The position numbers were made by a program, and so were the translations under genes. From Seribacter sp963934295 (GTDB lineage: Bacteria > Verrucomicrobiota > Verrucomicrobiia > Opitutales > Seribacteraceae): a stretch of DNA of 64,000 nucleotides. This document shows positions 48,646-57,980 of the stretch, piece after piece. How positions within the stretch are numbered: the stretch's first letter is position 1; every line of letters starts with the position of its first letter. Under the pieces are notes generated by a model. The model was given only the letters and a program-made list of their open reading frames with translations. It made no database searches and was not told where the DNA came from. The stretch lies in NCBI GenBank assembly GCA_963934295.1, contig CAWVXY010000001.1, positions 1 through 64,000 on the forward strand, written 5' to 3'.

Positions 48646-50220
48646 ATGAACGCGAAGACTCATTTAGAAAAAGCTATCGCTTTAAACCCTGAGTTCGCTG
48701 AGGCGTACTTTGAGTTGGGAATGCTTTTAAAAAGTGATGGGGAGATTAAAAGCTCAATTAAAAACTTCCATAAAGCTGTGTCCATAAACAATGATTATGC
48801 GGAAGCACAATGTGAATTAGCAATTGCACTTTCCCTGGACGAAGATCACGAAAATGCAAGAAATCACTTCCTTAATTCTCTAGAGATAAACCCAAATTAT
48901 GCTCACGCTTATTTTCACTATGCACTACTTTTGATAAAAATTAAAGATTATGAAGAGGCCAAGAATAATTTCGATAAGGTTACAGAAATTAATCAAAATT
49001 ATTCTCCGGCATATTACTACAAAGCTACCCTGTTAACAAATGCGGACGATTACGAAGAAGCGCGAAAAAATTATGAAACTGCAATAGATATTGATGAGAA
49101 ATACATAGATGCTCACTATTCAATGGGTAAATTGTTGTCAGGTGGAGTTGCCACAAATAAGGAAGGTTCTCTCATTGACAGAACAAACCTACCCGAAGCA
49201 AAGTATCATTTTAACAGCGTTTTAAAACTTGATAAAGATCACGCTAAAGCACATTACAATCTAGCAAAAATACTTGTAGTAGAAAGAAACTTCGAAATCG
49301 CTAAGAAGCACCTGCTTAAAGCTTTAGAAATTAACAAGGAATATTCTAAGGCTCATTATTTGATAGCACATGTATATGAAGAAACAAACTCCATAGAAAA
49401 AGCGAAGGAACATTATGTTCTATCAATTAAATTTCACCATGAAAATGCTTTAGCTCATTTTCGATTAGGGGTGATTCTTAGGAATGAAAAGGAATATAAA
49501 AAGGCAGAAGAAAATTTAAGAAAAGCTGTTTTGATTAATCCGCAGCATGCAGAAGCACATTTTCATCTTGCAATGCTTCTAAGAGAGGATGATGACTCCA
49601 CTCTTTCAAAAAAGCATTTCTTTAAGGCACTCGAAATAAATCCTGAATACTCTTACGCTTATTATGAATTGGCGCACCATTCAGAAAAAAATGGCGATAT
49701 AAACGAGGCAAAAATTCATTTTCAAAAAGCAACGGATGTTGATCAAAATTTTGTTGAAGCATATTTTCACTTAGCTCGAATTTTAACCAATCCATCTGAA
49801 CATGACCAAGCGATTAGAAATTATGAAACTGCCATTGAGATTAATCCCAATATGGCTGACTGTCATTATTGGTTTGCGAAACTTTTGACCAATGGTGAAA
49901 GGCTTTCTAATGATGGAACTTTACTGAAAGAACCCAAAATTGACGATGCAGAAAAGCATTTTAAAAGAGCGATTGAAATTAACCCTGAATATGCCAAAGC
50001 CTATTACAGATTAGGCTTACTTCTTTACAGTAAAAAGGAATACCTTGCTTCAATGCATAATTTCGAAAACGCAATTAAACTTAATCCTTCTTTTTCAAGA
50101 GCACATTATAGTCTAGCAGTTTTATTAATGGATAAAAATGCAATTGATATAATTCAAAAAAAGAAAGCAGATTCTAAACATAAAAAAGTGCGAGTTTCAA
50201 AAAAATCTGCAAAAAAATAA
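48646..50220 (+). CDS. TPR protein with lysine-rich tail
   Basis: A 524-residue protein made of about fourteen tetratricopeptide repeats with the usual AxxxLGxLL and YxxAxxxFxxAIxINPxxAxAH pattern. It begins directly in a repeat and has no signal peptide. Two repeats carry loop insertions of about 12 residues (GGVATNKEGSLIDRTNLPE and NGERLSNDGTLLKEPKIDD). The last 25 residues are strongly basic (KKKADSKHKKVRVSKKSAKK) and could contact nucleic acid, acidic protein or lipid. It follows the cyclase by 12 bp. The cyclase itself ends in a TPR-like segment, suggesting a shared assembly. Confidence 0.88.
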   Translation: MNAKTHLEKAIALNPEFAEAYFELGMLLKSDGEIKSSIKNFHKAVSINNDYAEAQCELAIALSLDEDHENARNHFLNSLEINPNYAHAYFHYALLLIKIKDYEEAKNNFDKVTEINQNYSPAYYYKATLLTNADDYEEARKNYETAIDIDEKYIDAHYSMGKLLSGGVATNKEGSLIDRTNLPEAKYHFNSVLKLDKDHAKAHYNLAKILVVERNFEIAKKHLLKALEINKEYSKAHYLIAHVYEETNSIEKAKEHYVLSIKFHHENALAHFRLGVILRNEKEYKKAEENLRKAVLINPQHAEAHFHLAMLLREDDDSTLSKKHFFKALEINPEYSYAYYELAHHSEKNGDINEAKIHFQKATDVDQNFVEAYFHLARILTNPSEHDQAIRNYETAIEINPNMADCHYWFAKLLTNGERLSNDGTLLKEPKIDDAEKHFKRAIEINPEYAKAYYRLGLLLYSKKEYLASMHNFENAIKLNPSFSRAHYSLAVLLMDKNAIDIIQKKKADSKHKKVRVSKKSAKK

Positions 50221-50248
50221 CTTTTTCTTTTTTACATAATTAGGACAA

Positions 50249-51619
50249 TTGGAAAGCTTAAAACAAAGGGCAATTAAGCATCTAAGAATTGCGATTAAGA
50301 ATGACAGGAACCACCTGCCTTCAACAATTGCACTCTGTGATATTCTATCTGAAAATGGGGAATACGAACAGGTTGAATCAATTCTTGTTGAAGCAATTGG
50401 AAAATCCAGTGAATCATCTGAATTATATTTCAAGTTAAGTGAGACATCCTTACAAAAAGGCAGATATGATGATGCCTTAAAAGCATTAGAAAATGCTATC
50501 ATATTGGATCCCCTGAAGTCTAAATTCTATAAATTAGCAAGTGATATTTATCATTCTAATAAACAATCGCATCTGGCAATACCATATCTTGAGAAATTGA
50601 TTGATTTAGATGCATTAGATGGGGATGCTCATTTTAAACTTTCGAAGCTTATTACTGATGCTCATGACTTTCCAAGGAGAAAATTGTTATTAGAGATTTC
50701 TATTGATCTTTTACCAAATAATATTTCCCCGATGATGGAACTTGCTTTGCTTTTAGTTCAATCTGCCAATGAACTTCAATGCTCAAAAGAAGATATAAAT
50801 CAATACACAAAAGAAGCGGAAAAATTGTTTTTAAATATAACTAAGATTAATCCCAAACTTGGTAAACCATGGTATCATCTAGGTATTCTTAATCTTAATA
50901 AAAATAAACTTAAAGAAGCGGAAAAATTCTTATATAAATCATTAGAATTTGATGATAGCAAAGGAGTATCAGCTTACAAATTGGGTACCTTAAACTTAAA
51001 GAAGAGTAAAAGGGATACAGCTCAAAAATTCTTCAATTTATCCTTAAAACAAAATACTAAAAAAAGTAAGTCCTTATTTGAGATTGCGATTTTTCAATTC
51101 AATATAAAAAATTTCAAAAAAACGGTTCAACTTTTAGAAAAGGCAATTAATGAGAGTATTAAAGATGAAAAGTATTACTACTACAAATCTGATAAATACC
51201 TTGAATTATCTAATTTTGATGGTGCCAGGAAATACCTAAAGAAGGGTATTAATGCCAAAAAACTACATTCAAAAATTTTGGTAAAATTATACCAAACAAA
51301 ACAAATATTATCCTTAAAACAAAATGAAGAGGATCAGCTTAAAAAAGCTATAGAATTAGATTCTGAAAATTCTGAATCTTATTTTGAATTAGGAATGCTC
51401 TACTCCAAACAAAAAAAATGGGAAGAAGCGAAGAGAAACTTTAGTATAACATGCAATAATAATTGGTCTCATACAAAAGCCCACTTCAATCTAAGTCAAA
51501 TTCTTATTAAAAATAAAGAGTTTGAAAGTGCTATTATGCACTTACGAATTGTACTTGATTTGGACCAGTCCCATAAGATGGCAGCTAAACTTTTAAAAAA
51601 TTGTTTGTCAGTTAATTAG
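50249..51619 (+). CDS. TPR protein
   Basis: A 456-residue, lysine-rich protein with about ten or eleven tetratricopeptide-like repeats, more diverged than in the preceding gene. Examples are ELYFKLSETSLQKGRYDDALK and SYFELGMLYSKQKKWEEAKRN. The start is TTG at 50249, preceded by an AGGA box five bases upstream, the clearest ribosome site in this unit. It lies 28 bp after the first TPR gene and ends the coiled coil-cyclase-TPR unit. Its stop overlaps that of the convergent pssA by 8 bp. It is cytoplasmic and presumably a protein-binding scaffold. Confidence 0.82.
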   Translation: MESLKQRAIKHLRIAIKNDRNHLPSTIALCDILSENGEYEQVESILVEAIGKSSESSELYFKLSETSLQKGRYDDALKALENAIILDPLKSKFYKLASDIYHSNKQSHLAIPYLEKLIDLDALDGDAHFKLSKLITDAHDFPRRKLLLEISIDLLPNNISPMMELALLLVQSANELQCSKEDINQYTKEAEKLFLNITKINPKLGKPWYHLGILNLNKNKLKEAEKFLYKSLEFDDSKGVSAYKLGTLNLKKSKRDTAQKFFNLSLKQNTKKSKSLFEIAIFQFNIKNFKKTVQLLEKAINESIKDEKYYYYKSDKYLELSNFDGARKYLKKGINAKKLHSKILVKLYQTKQILSLKQNEEDQLKKAIELDSENSESYFELGMLYSKQKKWEEAKRNFSITCNNNWSHTKAHFNLSQILIKNKEFESAIMHLRIVLDLDQSHKMAAKLLKNCLSVN

Positions 51620-52394
51620 CATCTTTTCTAGCAGCAAAAAATGCAAAAGGGATACTTAAAAAATAAAGTACTCCGACAGAAAATAAAAATATCCAAGTTT
51701 CCTTCATGAAAATTGATACTCCAAGACAAACAGAAATTAAAACTAATAGAGCCCTATTTGAGGCAATATTAAACCTAACATTCCTAAATGAAAAAGTAGG
51801 AAAACGAGAAACCATCAGCATTGAAATTAAAATAACCCAAAAAACCACAATTAATGGGTAGGAAGATATAACTGAACTGATATCAAAACGACTAAGAATA
51901 AAATCCAAACCAAGGGGCATCAAAACAAGGCCTGCTGCCGCCGGTGCAGGAACTCCTAAAAAGTAGCTTTTACTTTCTTTATCTATTGGTTCGCCGAGAT
52001 GCATTACATTAAACCTAGCTAATCTGAATGCATTACAGGCGGAATAAAATAAAAATGGAATCCAATACCATTCAAGTAAGTACTCTTGGTTTGTAGAAAC
52101 TAATGGTTCTCGAATCCATAAAAATGTAATAATAGCAGGAGAGACTCCAAAACTAATAGTATCAGCCAAACTATCAAGTTCAGCACCAAAGGGTGAAAAG
52201 GCTTTAAGAAGTCTAGCAGACAGACCGTCAATCATGTCAAAACAGGCAGCTACAAGGATGCAAAATACGGCATTTTGCCAATTTCCATCAAGAGCAAACC
52301 TAATTCCAGTTAACCCGGAGCATAAACCTACGGTGGTAAAAATATTTGGAAGTAATTTTGGTAAAGATATCTTCCGATTTCTTTTATTACTCAT
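51612..52394 (-). CDS. pssA: CDP-diacylglycerol-serine O-phosphatidyltransferase-like
   Basis: A 260-residue membrane enzyme of the CDP-alcohol phosphatidyltransferase family. The catalytic signature DG-x2-AR-x8-G-x3-D-x3-D is complete (DGLSAR, then G, D and D in SPFGAELDSLAD). About seven hydrophobic segments are present. NVMHLGEPIDKESKSYFLGVPAPAAA, following NAFRLARF, is typical of the PssA branch, which makes phosphatidylserine for phosphatidylethanolamine. Overlap with the upstream gene is four bases, so the two are coupled. The upstream gene is not a recognisable phosphatidylserine decarboxylase. Confidence 0.9.
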   Translation of the reverse strand: MSNKRNRKISLPKLLPNIFTTVGLCSGLTGIRFALDGNWQNAVFCILVAACFDMIDGLSARLLKAFSPFGAELDSLADTISFGVSPAIITFLWIREPLVSTNQEYLLEWYWIPFLFYSACNAFRLARFNVMHLGEPIDKESKSYFLGVPAPAAAGLVLMPLGLDFILSRFDISSVISSYPLIVVFWVILISMLMVSRFPTFSFRNVRFNIASNRALLVLISVCLGVSIFMKETWIFLFSVGVLYFLSIPFAFFAARKDAN

Positions 52395-52930
52395 TTATAT
52401 ACTGAAATATTTGCAACATTTCTTCGTGGGGGATTCAACTCTGCCCCATAGGATCTGTTCAATATTCTAATCCATTGTTCGTCAAGCTTTTCATATGGAT
52501 TACTTATTCCAGATGAAATACAATTGTAAGAGTCAGTAAAAAATATAAAAAAATGTCCTTCATCAATATTTGATGACAAATCACTAGATAGATCGAAAAT
52601 ATGATCATTAATTATTTCCCTTAAAATAGGTTCGCTTCGATCTAATTCAGTTATGGAAATCTCCACCGGTATGCTTAATTTACAAGAAGGATTATTTTTT
52701 AAGGAATGAAGCTCCTTTCTTAAAGATTTTAGAAACCTAGATACACTAATGAAAAGCCTCTTACCAGAGGAATGAATGTCGACAACAGTTTCTGTTCCTT
52801 CGGTCGGAAAACGAGACAAACGAAAAGAAAAATTAGTAGAACCCGGATCAGGTAAAACTAAAGTAGAGCATATACTCGAAGCTTGACGCTCGATCTCTTG
52901 TGCGAATGATGGAAAAGGTTTTTTCAACAA
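52391..52930 (-). CDS. Hypothetical protein upstream of pssA
   Basis: A protein of about 179 residues that I do not recognise. The frame is open up to a TTG at 53047, but it contains no ATG. Starting there would overlap the divergent lipoprotein gene head to head by 92 bp. I therefore prefer the TTG at 52930, giving a product beginning LKKPFPSFAQEIERQ. The C-terminal part has SYGAELNPPRRNVANISVY. No signal, membrane segment or motif stands out. Its stop overlaps the pssA start by four bases, so the two are translated together. Start choice is uncertain. Confidence 0.55.
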   Translation of the reverse strand: MLKKPFPSFAQEIERQASSICSTLVLPDPGSTNFSFRLSRFPTEGTETVVDIHSSGKRLFISVSRFLKSLRKELHSLKNNPSCKLSIPVEISITELDRSEPILREIINDHIFDLSSDLSSNIDEGHFFIFFTDSYNCISSGISNPYEKLDEQWIRILNRSYGAELNPPRRNVANISVYK

Positions 52931-52955
52931 AAAACTATAGCAACTTAAATGCCAA

Positions 52956-53399
52956 ATGAATCCAATATCATTTCCTAAGACTAAGTACTCTTTGATTCTT
53001 ATATTTTTATTGTTCTCATCGTGTAATAAAAAATGGGACCCCGACAAGCAATTTACAGAACAATCGGAAAAAATTCGATTGGAACAACAAAATTATCAAG
53101 CACAACTTCAGCAAGATGCAAAACAAAACTTGAGGGAATTTGAAAGTAAAATTCTCCTAGAAGTGAGAAAAGGAATATCTATTCAACATTTTAATAAATT
53201 AGTTGGATTTAAATATTCCATTTTGGCTCACAATAGTAATATTGGTAAGCGTTGGGAGAGAAGGATTTACAAATGGTCAGATATTGTAGAGACAAAATGG
53301 AACACCTATTCAATGGAATATCAATTATGTGAAAAAAATCGTGATTTCTTTATTATTACCTCAAATGATGAAATCGTCATTGCTGTTGAATACTTATGA
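52956..53399 (+). CDS. Small putative lipoprotein
   Basis: A 147-residue protein with a lipoprotein-like signal (KYSLILIFLLFSSC, Cys23 lipidated if processed). A Gln-rich helical segment follows (KIRLEQQNYQAQLQQDAKQN). The small C-terminal domain (about 75-147) has alternating hydrophobic residues typical of a compact alpha/beta fold, resembling SmpA/BamE-like small outer-membrane lipoproteins. That likeness is weak. It is divergent from the pssA pair and converges with the small gene at 53401, with one base between stops. Confidence 0.6.
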   Translation: MNPISFPKTKYSLILIFLLFSSCNKKWDPDKQFTEQSEKIRLEQQNYQAQLQQDAKQNLREFESKILLEVRKGISIQHFNKLVGFKYSILAHNSNIGKRWERRIYKWSDIVETKWNTYSMEYQLCEKNRDFFIITSNDEIVIAVEYL

Positions 53400-53400
53400 T

Positions 53401-53658
53401 TTAGTTGCCTAAAGGTAACGATCTCTCGAAAGTTACCAAAAGTTTTGTAACCGCACCCTCGCTTTTCATAGATGGTATAATAGAAATTAATTTCCAACGG
53501 TCTCTTCCATGTTTATTGTTTAAAACATTCAACAGATCCGCAATTTTATCGCTAATATCATCTCCTTTGACCCTGATACCATCAGGTGAAACTGTTATTG
53601 TTTTATATTCGAATGTTTGGTTTATTTTATAATCTAACTCAGGCATTATAACATTCAT
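53401..53658 (-). CDS. Small DUF4177-like protein
   Basis: An 85-residue protein. The pattern FEYKTITVS, then LLNVLNNKHGRDRWKLISIIPS, then LLVTFERSL matches small DUF4177-type proteins. In that family a leading YK strand precedes LNxxGxxGWxL and a closing strand. The family has no known function. A second ATG four codons in may be the start. It precedes the Wzc-like gene on the other side by 34 bp in the opposite order of transcription, so co-transcription with it is possible. Confidence 0.6.
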   Translation of the reverse strand: MNVIMPELDYKINQTFEYKTITVSPDGIRVKGDDISDKIADLLNVLNNKHGRDRWKLISIIPSMKSEGAVTKLLVTFERSLPLGN

Positions 53659-53692
53659 TTAGAAAACTTTTAAGCTACATAGAACTGAAAAG

Positions 53693-55966
53693 TTATGTCT
53701 GATTTTTAAAGGAAACTTCATCACTTTTATCTTTTCCATAGTATTTATTGTAATACTTGTATCTAAAATATCCGTATCCATAATATCCTGAATAATAATA
53801 TCCAGGTGTTTTCTTTTGGGGTAAATCATTCAATACAACTCCTAATACATTCACGCCTGTCTCTTCGAGGTTTTCAACAAGATTCTTAGCTACTTTTCTC
53901 GAAACTTTACCATATCGTGTTACAAAAAGTACTTCATCTACTTTCCTAGCAATTGCTAATGAATCTGGAAATAAACCTATTGGAGGACTATCAACAATAA
54001 TTACATCATACTGCTTGCGCAATTCTTGATGAACGAGGTCAAATTCTTTTTGCTCCAGCATTTCAGTTGCAGCACGTGTCTTACCTCCAGATGGCAAAAT
54101 AAAGAGATTTGGGTGTATCTCCTTAGCAGTTTCGGTTAAGGATGAATTTAGTGTACCCGGGCTATTTGTTGCTTCGTTTACCAGCGTGACCAACCCTTTC
54201 TTGTTTTCTAGATCGCAAAATTTATGTAGGCCCGGTCTTCTTAAATCAAAGTCCACAAGAATAGTTTTGCGGCCATGGTTTGCACAACTATAAGCTAAAT
54301 TTGCAGAAATTAAACTTTTTCCCTCACTGGGAATAGCAGATGTAATTAGAATCGTTTTAGGATAATCAGTATGCGAATTCATTTGAATTCTACTATACAT
54401 ACTTCTGAAGGATTCAGTTAACCCATCATCTAAATCATTTCCAACAATTAACGGCCTTTCAATTTCATCAACCTCGGAAATCTTGGGAATACCTGCAATC
54501 AAATCCTTTCCAATAAAAACCTCCACATCAAAAGGAGACTTTACTCGATTATCTACAAATTCTAGGCAAATTGGTATTGCAAGAAAAAGGCCAAAGAAAA
54601 TGTACATACCTGTATTTCTAATATTGGCTTTATCTGGAGTAAAAGGACCGCCTGGCAAATAAGCAAATTGCTCTTTATGAAGTGGTTCCTCTTGTTCTGA
54701 TGGCAAAGCTTGCTCAATACGCACCTCATTTAACCTCCTTTGTATTTGGTCCGTACTACCACGAACAACTGTAAGTTCCCGTTGTCTATTAAGTAACCAT
54801 TCTTCAATATCACTTAGTTTCATTGAATCTTTTTGCACTTTTCCCATTGCTTGCTGAAATTCTTGTTCTTGAGCAATGAGTTGAAGTCTTTTATCTTTCA
54901 AATCTTCAATTGCCGATGTCACTTCGGAAATTAATGCATTTTTAACTTCATGAACTTGTCTGGCATTCTTCAACATCTCCGGATGTCTCTCTAGGTATCC
55001 TGGAGAACCTTCTGCAAAACGCTTTCGATCTTTTTCCAAGTCAAATAGTGTCTTTCGCAAACTTGGCACGCTTCCAAAAGTTTCGATAGCATCTATTTCA
55101 AAAAAGTCTTTAATTAAAGCAATGTCATTATCTATATCATTTGATCTACTCGAATTCGCCCTAGTGCCAATACGAGCTTGTATTTGCAAAACCTGCCTAA
55201 GAAGAGAATCAATTTTTATTTGTTCTAATTTCGAACTCGTAATTTCTGAAGAATATTGACTTTTTCGTACCGCAGTATCTTTTTTCTCATCTTCAATAAA
55301 CGGAAGCCCTAATTCTTTTTTATAATCTGACATTTCTTCTGCCAACTTAGATTCCTTGGATATGCTTTGAGATAACAAATTTTCTAATAGATTTCTGACT
55401 GATTCTACTTGCTGGCTTTTTCTGCTTTTGTGTAATTTTTCGTATTCTGTTTGCACAACATCAGCAATTAACATTGCCCCTTTGGCACTCCTAGAAGTAG
55501 AAGAAATTATAAACCGAGGTCTACCATCGGATGGAGGAGAAACTGATATAGAATAAGATATTGTAGAATCAATACCCACGGGAATCCCATCCCTTAAATA
55601 TGGTGCCAACATGATAGACTTAGATTCAGGATTATCTGCAATTCTCTGAACGACACTGGCCCTGAGTTCCTGACTATTTAATCCTTCTCTATGTTTTGCT
55701 ACAAGACCTTGGACTTGTGTATCCCTATCCACTTTCTGTAAATTCAGAACAGCTGGAGGTGGAATTAACCTGAACGATGATGATGATTGAAAAAATTCAG
55801 TATCCTGAAATTTCACATAAACATATCCTAAAGAAAATGGCAATGCGAGTGCAATGGAAAGTAACCATCTGTCCCGAATAACAAGTAAGAATTCAGAAAT
55901 TCCCTTAGCTCTACTTTTAGATTTTCCCGAACTAGGTTGTTCAATATTATCAAACTCCTCTTCCAT
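53693..55966 (-). CDS. Polysaccharide co-polymerase/tyrosine autokinase (Wzc-like)
   Basis: A 757-residue inner-membrane protein. The N-terminal Wzz domain has membrane segments at about 33-52 and 475-495, and a long periplasmic coiled-coil stretch lies between (about 180-450). The C-terminal BY-kinase has Walker A (ITSAIPSEGKS), Walker A' (ILVDFDLRRP) and Walker B (VIIVDSPP). A tyrosine-rich tail of about 20 residues (YYYSGYYGYGYFRYKYYNKY) is the autophosphorylation cluster. It regulates chain length and export of exopolysaccharide. Its ATG overlaps the stop of the Wza-like gene by one base (TAATG). Confidence 0.94.
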   Translation of the reverse strand: MEEEFDNIEQPSSGKSKSRAKGISEFLLVIRDRWLLSIALALPFSLGYVYVKFQDTEFFQSSSSFRLIPPPAVLNLQKVDRDTQVQGLVAKHREGLNSQELRASVVQRIADNPESKSIMLAPYLRDGIPVGIDSTISYSISVSPPSDGRPRFIISSTSRSAKGAMLIADVVQTEYEKLHKSRKSQQVESVRNLLENLLSQSISKESKLAEEMSDYKKELGLPFIEDEKKDTAVRKSQYSSEITSSKLEQIKIDSLLRQVLQIQARIGTRANSSRSNDIDNDIALIKDFFEIDAIETFGSVPSLRKTLFDLEKDRKRFAEGSPGYLERHPEMLKNARQVHEVKNALISEVTSAIEDLKDKRLQLIAQEQEFQQAMGKVQKDSMKLSDIEEWLLNRQRELTVVRGSTDQIQRRLNEVRIEQALPSEQEEPLHKEQFAYLPGGPFTPDKANIRNTGMYIFFGLFLAIPICLEFVDNRVKSPFDVEVFIGKDLIAGIPKISEVDEIERPLIVGNDLDDGLTESFRSMYSRIQMNSHTDYPKTILITSAIPSEGKSLISANLAYSCANHGRKTILVDFDLRRPGLHKFCDLENKKGLVTLVNEATNSPGTLNSSLTETAKEIHPNLFILPSGGKTRAATEMLEQKEFDLVHQELRKQYDVIIVDSPPIGLFPDSLAIARKVDEVLFVTRYGKVSRKVAKNLVENLEETGVNVLGVVLNDLPQKKTPGYYYSGYYGYGYFRYKYYNKYYGKDKSDEVSFKNQT

Positions 55967-56616
55967 TATATTAACCTCTCTGGAACTTCAATTCTATCTC
56001 CAGGGTATATCCAAAATCTTTTTGATGAACCAGAAATTAAAGATCCCGTACTCAATGCTTCTACATTTACTTCATAAGTTCTAGAATCTCTTAACTCCCC
56101 TTTTTCGTTATAAAATGTTCGGGTAACAAAAACCTTAGTTTTTTTCGCAATATCAGTAAATCCTCCCGCTCGTGCTATTACTTCTACGATATTCATGGCT
56201 TCTACTTCAGGAGGAAAAACATAGGGTCCTTTTTTGTTAACTGAACCGGATAAAAATATTACACGGTCGGAGTATTTTAAGATTTGTACTCGAACAACTG
56301 GGTTTTGATAAATGAGTTGCTTACGATATTCAGAAATTAATAGTTGCTCAATTTGCTTTGCACTAGACCCTGAAAGTTTGAATTCTGGAAGGTAAGCGGG
56401 TCTACCCTTTCCATCGTTATTTATTTGAATTTCCACAGTGGCATCAGTCTGACTTTGAACAGATATCCTAATCCGATCTCCAGATCGCAATTTATAACCT
56501 GTTGGATCTTTTAAGATAGATGGATCACTATTGTATTTAGATTGAGCATAAAGCGAATTTGAAACATGGCAAAGAGATAGTATACCGCAGATTGCCAATT
56601 GTTTAATTAGCATCAT
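55966..56616 (-). CDS. Polysaccharide export protein (Wza-like)
   Basis: A 216-residue exported protein. The signal peptide (IKQLAICGILSLCHVSNSLYA) is followed by the polysaccharide-export domain (YKLRSGDRIRISVQS). SLBB-like repeats follow, with VIFLSGSVNKKGPYVFPP and IARAGGFTDIAKKTKVFVTR, ending in IYPGDRIEVPERL. It is shorter than E. coli Wza and lacks its C-terminal barrel helix, so it may need the neighbouring beta-barrel protein to cross the outer membrane. The beta-barrel gene ends 4 bp upstream and the Wzc-like gene starts at its stop. Confidence 0.92.
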   Translation of the reverse strand: MMLIKQLAICGILSLCHVSNSLYAQSKYNSDPSILKDPTGYKLRSGDRIRISVQSQTDATVEIQINNDGKGRPAYLPEFKLSGSSAKQIEQLLISEYRKQLIYQNPVVRVQILKYSDRVIFLSGSVNKKGPYVFPPEVEAMNIVEVIARAGGFTDIAKKTKVFVTRTFYNEKGELRDSRTYEVNVEALSTGSLISGSSKRFWIYPGDRIEVPERLI

Positions 56617-56620
56617 AAAT

Positions 56621-57895
56621 CTAAAATCTTCCTGTTATATCTGCATGTAAAACATGCCTACCATAATTTTCCATTGATCGATCAACAAAAGAGTAATCGT
56701 AACCAGCAGATGCAGAAATACTTTCTGAAACCTGTTTCATCAAACTGAAACCCAATCCATATTGATTGAGCGAAGAAGAGTCACGGGGAGTTGCACCCGA
56801 TGGTGGATAAGTATATTTAACATTACCAGCAGAAAGATAAACTTGAGCACTAAGATCTTCCTTTAAACGATGATTTGCACCTGCACGAGCCATTGTACTA
56901 AATGTGGAAAATCCTTGTGCCGAAGGAGAAAATGCTCGATTGAGATTAAACCCAAAAGATGTTTTGGAATTTAGTTTCCAATTTACACCGATTGAGGTTA
57001 TCAGATTATCCTGCTTGGAGACCAAGTTATTATCGTAGTTTTGAACTGAATATCCAACATTTGCATTGCCGGATAATTTAGATGAATATTCTCCTTGTGC
57101 ACCAAAAGAGATTGAGTGAGAACTACTATCTGTCAGAGATGAAGACCCACTTTGGTCATCCTTCGTTCTGGTAAATGTATAATCGGTATAGAAATCTAAT
57201 TTCTCAGAGTAAATGTAAAATGCTTGGGCAGAAAGAGGTAGAGTTGTAATATCTTGATAAACCCGAGTTTGTGTAGCACCAGTCTGATAATGTTTCAGAT
57301 TGTAAGATGTGCCTCCACCAACTCCAAACTTAGGACTATGATTATATCTTACATTAGCACCAGCAGTAAAATAAGTGTACGAAATCAAATCTTGTTCTAA
57401 AATACTCGCTCCAACGCTTTGCCCAAGATCGAAGGTGGCATCAAAACGAATTTTCGCATTGTTTGATATCCGTTTATTTTTGGATAATGTTTCATCAAAA
57501 TCAATAGAGAATGTAGTGATTGGTTGTGTATAACTTTTGTCATTATTCTTTACATATTCAACTAAATCCACTCCCGCACTACCGGTAAATGAAAACCATT
57601 TTAATTTCTTTGAAAAATGTAAAGCTGGGGAAAAACGAATTATAAAATCATCTTCACTTTTAAGTTCGTTAGCTGCAATTAATTCGCTGTTAGAGTCATT
57701 CGCCTTTGCACCTTGAAAAGAATTAGATGAAATTCCAAATACACGAGAATCATACTCACCCCTGAGAGTAACCGACGCATCTATTCTCCCGAGTTTTCCT
57801 TCCACTAACCCAAGAGAAGTTTTTGTAGAGAAAACAAGTAAAGAAAATATTGCTAAAAAATAATTAAGGGTATGTATACGACACAGGTGCTTCAC
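56621..57895 (-). CDS. Outer-membrane beta-barrel protein of an export system
   Basis: A 424-residue protein with a signal peptide (YFLAIFSLLVFSTKTSLG). The rest consists of many alternating-hydrophobic strands (for example LDFYTDYTFTRTKDDQ and SISFGAQGEYSSKLSGNANVGY), ending in a strand closing with Phe (HVLHADITGRF). That ending is the expected outer-membrane insertion signal. It is probably the outer-membrane pore of the Wza/Wzc set, as in other Verrucomicrobia and Proteobacteria with a barrel gene before the export genes. It is the first gene of the three-gene minus-strand unit. Confidence 0.85.
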   Translation of the reverse strand: MKHLCRIHTLNYFLAIFSLLVFSTKTSLGLVEGKLGRIDASVTLRGEYDSRVFGISSNSFQGAKANDSNSELIAANELKSEDDFIIRFSPALHFSKKLKWFSFTGSAGVDLVEYVKNNDKSYTQPITTFSIDFDETLSKNKRISNNAKIRFDATFDLGQSVGASILEQDLISYTYFTAGANVRYNHSPKFGVGGGTSYNLKHYQTGATQTRVYQDITTLPLSAQAFYIYSEKLDFYTDYTFTRTKDDQSGSSSLTDSSSHSISFGAQGEYSSKLSGNANVGYSVQNYDNNLVSKQDNLITSIGVNWKLNSKTSFGFNLNRAFSPSAQGFSTFSTMARAGANHRLKEDLSAQVYLSAGNVKYTYPPSGATPRDSSSLNQYGLGFSLMKQVSESISASAGYDYSFVDRSMENYGRHVLHADITGRF

Positions 57896-57980
57896 TTTGA
57901 AAACTATGATGAGAATCGAATATTGTCATCTTGTCAATAAATTCATAACTTTATGAAAATAGAAAACTTACATAAAACTT

